Of a stretch of DNA of 64,000 nt, positions 56,950 through 64,000 are shown piece after piece. Origin of the DNA: Burkholderia gladioli (GTDB taxonomy: Bacteria > Pseudomonadota > Gammaproteobacteria > Burkholderiales > Burkholderiaceae); the NCBI RefSeq assembly GCF_000959725.1, contig NZ_CP009323.1, forward strand, positions 1,488,001 through 1,552,000, given 5' to 3'. Every line of letters begins with the position of its first letter. The stretch's first letter is position 1. The notes below the pieces were generated by a model. The model did not search any database and was not told the origin of the DNA. It worked only from the letters and a program-made list of their open reading frames with translations. The position numbers and the translations under genes were made by a program.

Positions 56950-57894
56950 ATGGAGCTGCGCGCGCTGCGTTATTTCGTCGAGGTGGTCCGCCAGCAGAGC
57001 TTCACGGCGGCCGCCGAACAGATGTTCGTGACCCAGCCGACCATCAGCAAGATGGTCAAGGCGCTCGAGGACGAGATCGGCACGCCGCTGCTGCTGCGCG
57101 ACAGCCGCCAGATGGTGCTGACCGACGCGGGCCGGATCGTGTTCCAGCGCGGCCAGGACGTGCTGGCCGCGCAGGCCCAGCTGCAGGCCGAGCTCGACGA
57201 CCTGGCCGAGCTCGGTCGCGGCGAGCTCACGATCGGCATCCCGCCGCTGGGCGGCGCCGCCTTCACGCCGGCCATCGCCGCGTTCCGGCAGCGTTATCCG
57301 AACATCGAGCTGAAGCTGTTCGAGCAGGGCGCGCGAATGATCGAGGCCGCGCTCGCCTCGGGCGAGCTGGAGCTGGGCGGGGTGCTGGAGCCGGTCGATC
57401 CGGCCGTGTTCGAGGTGCTGCGGATGGTGCGCGCGCCGCTTTGGCTGGTGGCGCGGCGCGGCTCGCGCTGGGACCAGGAGGACACGGTGCCGCTCGCCGA
57501 CCTGGCCGAGGAACCCTTCGTGTTCTACGCCGAGGCGCTGGCGCTGCACCAGGCCGTGCTCGACGCCTGCGCGCAGGCCGGCTTCACGCCCTCGATCGTG
57601 AGCCGCAGCGGCCACTGGGACTTCATGGCCGCGCTGGTCCATGCCGGAGTGGGCATCGCGCTGCTGCCGGCGCCGTATTGCCGCCGGCTCGATCCGGCGC
57701 GCTTCAGTTGCCGGCCGATCGTCGAGCCCGAGATCGACTGGTCGATCGCGGCGGCCTGGAAGCGGCGCGGCTACCTCTCGCATGCGGCACGGGCCTGGCT
57801 GGAGGTGGCGCGTGAGGTAGGCCCGGTCGATACCGACGACGACCTGGCCTTCGACAGCCTGCGCGCCTGGCCGAGCGAGGGCGGGTCGCGCTGA
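56950..57894 (+). CDS. LysR-family regulator
   Basis: 314 residues. The N-terminal HTH is MELRALRYFVEVVRQQSFTA with EQMFVTQPTISKMVKALEDE, and the C-terminal effector domain begins GELTIGIPPLGGAAFTPAIA. It lies 140 bp from the divergent lrgAB-type genes and probably controls them, as CidR-type LysR proteins do for cidAB. Confidence 0.92.
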   Translation: MELRALRYFVEVVRQQSFTAAAEQMFVTQPTISKMVKALEDEIGTPLLLRDSRQMVLTDAGRIVFQRGQDVLAAQAQLQAELDDLAELGRGELTIGIPPLGGAAFTPAIAAFRQRYPNIELKLFEQGARMIEAALASGELELGGVLEPVDPAVFEVLRMVRAPLWLVARRGSRWDQEDTVPLADLAEEPFVFYAEALALHQAVLDACAQAGFTPSIVSRSGHWDFMAALVHAGVGIALLPAPYCRRLDPARFSCRPIVEPEIDWSIAAAWKRRGYLSHAARAWLEVAREVGPVDTDDDLAFDSLRAWPSEGGSR

Positions 57895-58061
57895 GGGGAG
57901 ATACCGATCGGTATCGCGTCGATGTCGGGTCGATTGCTGCCGCGACAGGCATATCGAGGGTTTGCGCGAATCCGATCCGCCGGGTGCCGAAACGGAAATG
58001 CCCCCTTTCAGGGGGCACGGGAAGGCGTGAAGTACCGGGCGACGCGCGCGACGTTCGCGTC

Positions 58062-58523
58062 TCAGGTGCCGGCGGGCAGCGGCGCGTTGGCGATGAAGCG
58101 CTGCAGCAGCGCCGTCATGGTCTGCAGCTCGTCGGCCGAGAAACCGGCCAACTGCGCATTGAGTTCGCCCGCCATCAACCCCGGCAGCGCGTCGGCCGCC
58201 GCGCGGCCCGGCCCGGTCAGCCCGAGCTCGATCACGCGCCGATCCGAGGCGCTGCGGCGCCGCTCCAGCAGGCCTTTCTTCTCCAGCCGGTCGAGCATGC
58301 GCGTCATCGATCCGCTGTCGTAGGACAGCCGCCGCGACAGCTCCAGCGGCGTGCCGGCCTCGCCGCGCGCCAGCAGCAGCATCACGCCGATCTGCTGCGC
58401 GGTCAGCCCGAGCGGGGCCAGCGCCTGGTCCATGCGCTCGACGAAGGCCTGCCGCGCCCGCGACAGGTAATGGCCGACGCTGGTCTCGAGCTCGATGTTG
58501 GCGGGGTCGTAGAGGGGAGCCAT
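58062..58523 (-). CDS. MarR-family regulator
   Basis: 153 residues, winged HTH with LGLTAQQIGVMLLLARGEAG, SYDSGSMTRMLDRLEKKGLL and DRRVIELGLTGPGRAAADAL. MarR proteins repress efflux or stress genes until a phenolic or other ligand binds. The 160 bp on its upstream side include ATTGCTTGCTTGGTCAAT (about 58581-58598), an imperfect inverted repeat that could be its operator. Confidence 0.9.
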   Translation of the reverse strand: MAPLYDPANIELETSVGHYLSRARQAFVERMDQALAPLGLTAQQIGVMLLLARGEAGTPLELSRRLSYDSGSMTRMLDRLEKKGLLERRRSASDRRVIELGLTGPGRAAADALPGLMAGELNAQLAGFSADELQTMTALLQRFIANAPLPAGT

Positions 58524-58683
58524 CGCGCGGAAGGGAAATCTGTTGTTTCCAGGAGAAAACCGCGCCCAGTATCTTGAAAATTGCTTGCTTGGTCAATATT
58601 ATTTCAGGCAATCAATCCCGATTCAGACATCCGCGAGCACCATGCCCACCCTTGCCTGATCCGCTACTCCGAGGAAGTTCGTC

Positions 58684-58935
58684 ATGCCGTACCTGATCCA
58701 GATCGCCGGCGCCCTGCGCCGCTACGCCCGTCCCCTCTTGGCCCGCTCCCCGCGCGGCTGGAAGCTTGCGTTGATGGTGGCGATGCTGGTTCTGCCGGGC
58801 GGCTCGCTGGCGGCACTCGGTTTCGCCTGGATCGACCAGCGGCGCCAGCGCGCCAAGGATGCCGCCGCCACCTCCGACGAGCCGTCCTCGTGGCGGCTCG
58901 CGCTTCGTCTGCACCCGCCGCATTGCACGCATTGA
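58684..58935 (+). CDS. Small membrane protein, unknown function
   Basis: 83 residues with one strong helix (KLALMVAMLVLPGGSLAALG) between two basic segments, and a polar tail. GAGGAAG lies about 10 bp before the ATG. No family recognised. Divergent from the MarR gene. Confidence 0.5.
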   Translation: MPYLIQIAGALRRYARPLLARSPRGWKLALMVAMLVLPGGSLAALGFAWIDQRRQRAKDAAATSDEPSSWRLALRLHPPHCTH

Positions 58936-59146
58936 GGCTGCCGGCCCGCTACGGCGCCGAGCTTCCCTCATCATCCTCATCCGCTTCAGGCGTCCATTCG
59001 TGATGCCGAATCTTCCCGCCTGCTTCCAGGCTGGTTCCCCGTCGTTCCTGATCCAGATCGTTTTTCGGGATGTGAGAGACGCATAGAGTGGCCTGTCCTC
59101 GAATCCCGGGAACCGCAATGAAGTATCCCGGCCGGCTCATCGTCCA

Positions 59147-59404
59147 GTGAAAGCCCTCCACCAACTGCTCCTGGCGCTCGTCTTGACGATCCCGATCTAC
59201 CTCGGCGTGGCGAATTCGCCGCTGGACGACTGGTTCCAGAGCGGCGCCGGCTGGCGCGCCTTCGAACTGCTGTTCGATGCCATGGCAAGGCTCGGTATCC
59301 ACGGGGAAGGCGGCATCCTGATCGGCGCCATGCTGGTCGCCAGCCTTGCGATTGCGGCGATGCTGGTTCGGCTCGCCAGCTTTCGGCGCCGTAATCGCCG
59401 GTAA
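59147..59404 (+). CDS. Small two-helix membrane protein, unknown function
   Basis: 85 residues starting with GTG and no good ribosome site. A first helix LHQLLLALVLTIPIYLGVA and a second ILIGAMLVASLAIAAMLVRL flank WFQSGAGWRAFELLFDAMAR; basic C-terminus. No family recognised. Confidence 0.42.
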   Translation: MKALHQLLLALVLTIPIYLGVANSPLDDWFQSGAGWRAFELLFDAMARLGIHGEGGILIGAMLVASLAIAAMLVRLASFRRRNRR

Positions 59405-59580
59405 CCAGCCAACCCGCGCCGGTAACACATCGGCTCGCCGCCACGTCTTAACCTTACGGCTGATCCGATCGTGTTTCCCGCGTTCGTCAGTTACCATTTC
59501 GGCCAGGCCGCGCGCAGCCGCGCCGTCGGCCGCATCGTTCGTCGCCCCGCATGCGGGCGTGCCCAGACAGGAATCCAGTC

Positions 59581-61116
59581 ATGCAGCCAGTTCTTCCCTT
59601 GCGTGCGCATCACGCGCTGCGCGTCGCGGTGGCAACGGCCGTCGCGGTGCTCGTCGCCGGATGCGCGGTCGGTCCCGACTACCATCGTCCCGAGGTATCG
59701 GTGCCGGCCTCCTACAAGGAAGCGCCGGAAGGCTGGAAGGTCGCGCAGCCCGACGATCGCAGCGATCGCGGCCCCTGGTGGGGCATCTACCAGGATCCGC
59801 AGCTCGACGACCTGATGAGCAAGCTGAACACGGCGAACCAGACGGTCGCGCAGTTCGCGGCGGCCTATCGCCAGGCCCGCGCGCTGGTGGCCGAGGCGCG
59901 CGCCGCGTACTTCCCGACCGTCGGCGTGAGCGCCGGCGGCACGCGCTCGGGCAGCCCGGGCGGCACCGTCCAGGGCTTCAAGACCGGCCGCACCAACAGC
60001 ACTTCCTACAACGCCGGGCTCGACGCCTCCTGGGAACTCGACCTGTGGGGCAAGGTGAGCCGCAGCGTCAGCTCGCAGAAGGCCGGCGAGCAGGCCGCCG
60101 CCGCGGATCTCGCCAATGCGCGCCTGTCCGCCCAGGGCACCCTGGCGCAAACCTACTTCCAGCTGCGCGAGACCGACGCCGCGCAGAAGCTGCTCGACGA
60201 CACGGTGGCCTCGTTCCAGCGCTCGCTGACGCTGACCCAGAACCAGTACGCGCAGGGCGTGGCCGCGCGCTCGGACGTGATCCAGGCGCAGACGCAGCTG
60301 CAATCGGCGCAGGCCTCGGCGATCAACAACGGCATCGCGCGCGCGCAGTACGAGCACGCGATCGCCACCCTGATCGGCGTGCCGGCCTCGAGCTTCTCGC
60401 TGGCGCCGATGCCGCTCACCGCCGAGCCGCCGCGCACGCCGGCCGTGGTGCCCTCGGCGATCCTCGAGCGGCGCCCCGACGTGGCCGCCGCCGAGCGCCG
60501 CGCGGCCGCCGCCAACGAGCAGATCGGCGTGGCGATCGCCGCCTTCTTCCCGACCCTCACGCTGTCGGCCAGCGGCGGCGTGCAGAGCTCGGCCTGGTCG
60601 CAACTGTTCTCGCTGCCCTCGCGGGTCTGGACCGTCGGCCCGCAACTAGCGGCCACGCTGTTCGATGCCGGGCTGCGCTCGGCGCAGACCGAAGCCGCGC
60701 GCGCGACCTACGACCAGAACGTGGCCGAGTACCGCGCGGCCGTGCTCAGCGCGTTCCAGGACGTGGAGGACAACCTCGCCTCGCTGCGCATCCTCGAGCA
60801 GGAAATCGTGGTGCAGCGGCAGGCTGTCGATTCGGCCCAGCGCGCGCTCGACATCGTCACCAACCAGTACAAGGCCGGCACCGTCGACTACGTGAGCGTG
60901 CTGACCGCGCAGACCACCGCCTTCAACGCGGAGCAGCAACTGGTGGTGCTGAACGGCAATCGCATGGTGTCGTCGGTGAACCTGGTGAAGGCGCTGGGCG
61001 GCGGCTGGGACGTCTCGCAGATGGACCGCGAGACGGGCTCGGTGGAAGCGCCCGTCGCGGCCTCCTCGCCGTCGGCCGCCTCGGCCGCCGCGGGCACGCC
61101 GGTCGCGCAGCGCTGA
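59581..61116 (+). CDS. NodT/OprM-family outer-membrane efflux channel lipoprotein
   Basis: 511 residues. Lipoprotein signal ending in VLVAGC followed by AVGPDYHRPEV, the RND-type channel start; two TolC-like repeats with LDASWELDLWGKVSRSVSS and AELDLFDAGLRS-like VAATLFDAGLRSAQTEAARA. It would pair with a membrane fusion protein and an inner-membrane pump, but none is adjacent. A strong terminator follows. Ala/Ser-rich C-terminal tail. Confidence 0.92.
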   Translation: MQPVLPLRAHHALRVAVATAVAVLVAGCAVGPDYHRPEVSVPASYKEAPEGWKVAQPDDRSDRGPWWGIYQDPQLDDLMSKLNTANQTVAQFAAAYRQARALVAEARAAYFPTVGVSAGGTRSGSPGGTVQGFKTGRTNSTSYNAGLDASWELDLWGKVSRSVSSQKAGEQAAAADLANARLSAQGTLAQTYFQLRETDAAQKLLDDTVASFQRSLTLTQNQYAQGVAARSDVIQAQTQLQSAQASAINNGIARAQYEHAIATLIGVPASSFSLAPMPLTAEPPRTPAVVPSAILERRPDVAAAERRAAAANEQIGVAIAAFFPTLTLSASGGVQSSAWSQLFSLPSRVWTVGPQLAATLFDAGLRSAQTEAARATYDQNVAEYRAAVLSAFQDVEDNLASLRILEQEIVVQRQAVDSAQRALDIVTNQYKAGTVDYVSVLTAQTTAFNAEQQLVVLNGNRMVSSVNLVKALGGGWDVSQMDRETGSVEAPVAASSPSAASAAAGTPVAQR

Positions 61117-61138
61117 GGCAAGGACCGGCGGCAACACG

Positions 61139-61175
61139 AAAAAAGCGCCGACGGCATCACACCGTCGGCGCTTTT
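61139..61175. terminator. Bidirectional terminator between efflux channel gene and gspN
   Basis: A 14-bp perfect stem AAAAGCGCCGACGG / CCGTCGGCGCTTTT with a 7-nt loop, T-rich on one side and A-rich on the other, between convergent genes. Confidence 0.9.
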
Positions 61176-61204
61176 GCATTCGGGGCGATCCCGTCGATCG
61201 ACGG

Positions 61205-61975
61205 TCAGAAGGTCAGCGACACCGTGCCCGGGCCGATCGGATGGCCGAGCAGGTTCAACAGGCCGGCCAGGTTCTCGCGTTGCGCGTCGTCGGCGCGGGC
61301 GGTGCCGGTGAACGACGAAGCATGGCCGGCGAACGTGCCGTGCCCCTCCAGGAACAGCGGCCCCTTGAGCGTCGACAGGTCGAGCGTCGAATTCGCGCCC
61401 TGCGCCTGCCAGACCGCGCGATAGGAGCCGAGCGGCTTGACGATCGAGATCCGCGAGCTGACGTCGTTGATGGTCATGGTGAGCTGGCCGAACACGTCCT
61501 GGCCGAACAGCCGCCAGTCGCTCCAGCCGATCCGCACGTCGCCCTGCAGGTCGAGCGTGTTGAACGGCGTGCCGAGCCCCACCAGCAGCGAGGCCGGCAC
61601 GGCCATCGCGCCCGCCGAGACGGTGGCGCCGCGCAGGCTGGCGTTGATGGTGATCGCGTCCGGCATGGCCTGGGTCTGGCGCATCCGCATCTGCACGCGG
61701 CCGGTGAACAGCGGCCAGAACGCGGTACGCCATTCGATGCGGCCCGGCAGCAGGGTGGAGGCGCTGCGGTCGCTGCCCGGCGCCAGCAGCAGGGTGGCCG
61801 AGCCGTGCCAGAGCGAGCCGTCGGGATCGACCAGGTTGACGTGGCCGCCGGTGGCGCGCGAGAACTGCGGCGTGACCCAGGCCGCCGGCAGCAGCGCGAC
61901 GATCATCACCAGGCTCGCCAGCGCGCCGACCACCAGCCACGGCAGCGCCGCGCGAACTCTCATCCAGACCGTCAT
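61205..61975 (-). CDS. gspN: Type II secretion system protein GspN
   Basis: 256 residues: one N-terminal helix (LPWLVVGALASLVMIVALLP) and a periplasmic T2SSN domain with VNLVDPDGSLWHGSATLLLA and GRIEWRTAFWPLFTGRVQ. Accessory component of the type II secretion inner-membrane platform. Last gene of the gsp cluster at this end. Confidence 0.9.
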   Translation of the reverse strand: MTVWMRVRAALPWLVVGALASLVMIVALLPAAWVTPQFSRATGGHVNLVDPDGSLWHGSATLLLAPGSDRSASTLLPGRIEWRTAFWPLFTGRVQMRMRQTQAMPDAITINASLRGATVSAGAMAVPASLLVGLGTPFNTLDLQGDVRIGWSDWRLFGQDVFGQLTMTINDVSSRISIVKPLGSYRAVWQAQGANSTLDLSTLKGPLFLEGHGTFAGHASSFTGTARADDAQRENLAGLLNLLGHPIGPGTVSLTF

Positions 61976-62021
61976 CGGCGTGCGGCCTCCGCCGTGACGG
62001 CAGCCATCTTCATGCTGAAGC

Positions 62022-62531
62022 TCATTTGTTGTTCGCGCTCGAGGGTTGCATGACCACGGTCAGGTCGACCTGACCGTCTTCCTTCAGCGCGGTGGCGTGC
62101 GCCTCGGCCACCTGCACCTTGAACTGCTTGCGCACGTCGTCCACCCATTGCGTCCAGGCCGGGAAGGCGGCGTTCTTGAGCTGGATCTGCACGCCGTTGC
62201 CGACCACCTGCACCTGCGCGGCCGCGAAGCCGTGATCGGACAGCGAGCTGGTCAGCGCGTCGCGCAGCGCGATGCCGGTGGGCGCCACGCCCTGCGCGGC
62301 GGCGGCCAGCGAGCGCGCCTCGTTGGCCTGCTCGGTCATCTGCGCGAGCTGCAGGCGCATGCCCGGCAGCGCGGTGGCGATCTTCTCGCTGTTCTCGGCG
62401 GCCGGCGACCACAGCACCGAATACAGCACCACCGCCACCAGCAGGGCGCCGCCCCAGCCCAGCAGCAGCTTCTCGCGCGAATTGCGCTCGTCCCAGAACT
62501 GGGTGAGGGTTTCGGTCAGTTCCGCCTTCAT
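62022..62531 (-). CDS. gspM: Type II secretion system protein GspM
   Basis: 169 residues, short cytoplasmic N-terminus with FWDERNSREKLLLGWGGALL, one helix, and a periplasmic ferredoxin-like domain. Partner of GspL. The start overlaps the gspL stop (ATGA); 46 bp separate it from gspN. Confidence 0.92.
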   Translation of the reverse strand: MKAELTETLTQFWDERNSREKLLLGWGGALLVAVVLYSVLWSPAAENSEKIATALPGMRLQLAQMTEQANEARSLAAAAQGVAPTGIALRDALTSSLSDHGFAAAQVQVVGNGVQIQLKNAAFPAWTQWVDDVRKQFKVQVAEAHATALKEDGQVDLTVVMQPSSANNK

Positions 62532-63919
62532 GATCCGCTCCGGATGGTCCATTTGCCCGTGCTGCTGTCGATCTCGCCCGACAGGCCGTTACGCGCCAGG
62601 CGCGCGCCGAAGTCGGGATCGACCTTGATGGCGGGCTTGAAGCCGACGTCGAGCCGGCGGTCGTGATAGTCGAGCGAGGCGATGCCGTTGGCCGGCAGCG
62701 GCCCGAGCGAGCGGGCCACGCCGCTGGCCAGCGCGAGGAAGTCGTTGGGCGAGAGCTCGCCGGCGGCCACCCGCAGTTGGTCGATCTGGCGCGTCATCTG
62801 GGCGGGCGGATCGAGCACCGTGGTGGTCTTGGGGAAGGCCGTCAGCAGCGTCTCGGTAATCTGCGCCGAAATCGCGTCGCGCTCGCGCGCCAGGCGCCAC
62901 CAGTGAATGTTGATGCCGACCACCGCCACCAGCAGGGTGATCACCGCCAGCGCGGCCGGCAGCTTCAGGCGCGTGAGCGTGGCACGGTCGAAGCGCCAGG
63001 GCACGATCTCGAAATCGAACTGGCAGAGGTTGAAGCGCGTCTCGAGCGCGCGGCGGGCGAACATGTCGAAGGGCAGCGGCGTGGTGCCGGGAATCGCGTC
63101 GGGCTCGGCGGGCGGCGTGATCGAGGCGAGTTGCGGCTCGGCACCGGGCGCGCCGAGCTGGTACAGCTCGAACGGGCCGCCCGCGGTCAGCGCGGCCAGC
63201 GTCGAGCCGGCCGAGGCGGCCGGCGCGGTGAGGCCCTCGCCGAGCGCGCCGCGGGCGATCGCCAGTTCCACGCGCGGCGCGGTCGCGATCGACAGCGCCT
63301 CGTCCACCGGCATCGATTCGATGCGCGCCATGATGGCGGCGACGATCGGTGCGCGCGGCGCCTCGCCATCGCTCACTTCCGGCGTGTCCTCGGGCGAGAT
63401 CACGGCGGCCTCGCTGAGGCCCGCGCCGTCCTCGCCGGCCAGCGCCGCCTCGGCGGCGGGCGCGAGCGTGGCGCCGGCCGGCTGCGGCAGGCAACGCATC
63501 GCCGGCACCGCGCGGATCGCGCGATGGCCGGCGGTGGTGAAGGCCTCGATGGCGAAGCGGAACCACTCGCGATCGATCACCGCCAGCACGCGCCGGCCGT
63601 CGGGCAGCGCGACCGGGTCGACGGCGATATGGCAGGCCTGCGCGTCCTGGATCACGTAATCCTCGACGATGTTCGGCAGCGCCTGGCGCAGCTTCGGCCC
63701 CTTCACGGCGGGCACCGCGGCGGCCAGCAGCAGCAGGTCGCGCGCGGCCACCACCAGCACCGTGGAGGCGGCTTGCGGCAGAGTGGCCAGCGAGCTGCGT
63801 CCGGCGCGCTGGGTGTGGCCGCTCTTGTCGACGAGCGCGAACGACAGTTCGGGCCATTGCCACTCGGCCAGCGGCACGGCCGGTTCGCGCGGCGGCAAAA
63901 CAACAATCAACGTGCTCAA
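62528..63919 (-). CDS. gspL: Type II secretion system protein GspL
   Basis: 463 residues: cytoplasmic actin-like domain (VVAARDLLLLAAAVPAVKGP and LRQALPNIVEDYVIQDAQAC), an Ala/Glu-rich insert, one helix (LPAALAVITLLVAVVGINIH) and a periplasmic domain. It links the GspE ATPase to the platform. The start codon is TTG at 63919, supported by AGGAG 5-9 bp upstream. Confidence 0.93.
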   Translation of the reverse strand: MSTLIVVLPPREPAVPLAEWQWPELSFALVDKSGHTQRAGRSSLATLPQAASTVLVVAARDLLLLAAAVPAVKGPKLRQALPNIVEDYVIQDAQACHIAVDPVALPDGRRVLAVIDREWFRFAIEAFTTAGHRAIRAVPAMRCLPQPAGATLAPAAEAALAGEDGAGLSEAAVISPEDTPEVSDGEAPRAPIVAAIMARIESMPVDEALSIATAPRVELAIARGALGEGLTAPAASAGSTLAALTAGGPFELYQLGAPGAEPQLASITPPAEPDAIPGTTPLPFDMFARRALETRFNLCQFDFEIVPWRFDRATLTRLKLPAALAVITLLVAVVGINIHWWRLARERDAISAQITETLLTAFPKTTTVLDPPAQMTRQIDQLRVAAGELSPNDFLALASGVARSLGPLPANGIASLDYHDRRLDVGFKPAIKVDPDFGARLARNGLSGEIDSSTGKWTIRSGS

Positions 63920-63943
63920 GAGCTCCTCTCCCGGATGGCGTTG

Positions 63944-64000
63944 TTATAGCTGATCGGAAACCCGGACCACGCGCGTGGTGTGCGTGGTGGGGTCACGATA
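63944..64000 (-). CDS. gspK: Type II secretion system protein GspK (C-terminal fragment)
   Basis: The last 18 codons, YRDPTTHTTRVVRVSDQL and a TAA stop, directly upstream of gspL. This is the place and ending expected for the GspK minor pseudopilin; the rest lies beyond the window. Confidence 0.7.
   Translation of the reverse strand, partial: YRDPTTHTTRVVRVSDQL

Noticed and set aside
58560..58610. A definite MarR operator upstream of the MarR gene
   Set aside because: The inverted repeat is imperfect and short; mentioned in the gene entry but not called as a site.

Overview
The window is a GC-rich betaproteobacterial chromosome segment, best matched to chromosome 1 of a Burkholderia (sensu stricto) close to its replication origin. 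The reasons are the rnpA-rpmH / dnaA-dnaN-gyrB arrangement with yidD, yidC and mnmE, the neighbouring fliLMNOPQR and gsp (type II secretion) clusters, and the Burkholderia-like protein sequences. A candidate type III effector and the stress-sigma clusters would suit a plant-associated species; the species itself is inference.

Layout, left to right. 1-0.8 kb: a DUF433 antitoxin / PIN-like toxin pair cut by the window edge. 0.9-4.9 kb: a MipA/OmpV outer-membrane protein divergent from an OmpR-type two-component system, then an FkbM-type methyltransferase. 4.9-13 kb: an ECF sigma / RskA-type anti-sigma pair and two lipid-modification transcription units (DUF1295 protein, CFA-like methyltransferase, lipocalin; flavin oxidoreductase, DUF1365 protein, CFA synthase, chalcone-isomerase-like protein). 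Three identical-spacing promoter boxes, GCATCC-N16-CGTATC, stand before the three units, so the sigma factor probably controls itself and both operons. 13.2-18.5 kb: a DUF3761 protein, a low-GC AlbA_2/Schlafen-type gene inserted at the 3' end of mnmE, mnmE, and two tandem HTH regulator paralogues with the same upstream box. 18.5-27.2 kb: yidC, yidD, rnpA, rpmH, dnaA, dnaN and gyrB.

27.2-34.9 kb is a lower-GC accessory island. It holds a ribbon-helix-helix gene coupled to a DUF262/DUF1524 (GmrSD-like) nuclease, four tandem DUF3304-type lipoproteins (probable immunity proteins) and a Tle1/DUF2235 type VI lipase effector disrupted by a 913-bp IS5-family element. A stub of a second effector N-terminus inside the lipoprotein array shows that the cluster grew by duplication of effector-immunity units.

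34.9-45 kb: two NarL-type response-regulator paralogues divergent from a hybrid kinase; a small membrane protein; a catalase-like peroxidase and cytochrome b561 divergent from a second ECF sigma / anti-sigma pair, both directions carrying the same GGAATAA-N14-CGTCTC promoter; a gene-free 400-bp stretch (43.54-43.93 kb) with clustered DnaA-box-like sites and an ACT/ACT/ACT/ATT tract that is my candidate for oriC; and a probable secreted effector. 45.2-50.4 kb: a type III restriction-modification system. 50.7-55.2 kb: fliR-fliL. 55.6-64 kb: lrgAB-type genes with a divergent LysR regulator, a MarR regulator, two small membrane proteins, a NodT/OprM-type outer-membrane channel, and gspN, gspM, gspL and the end of gspK.
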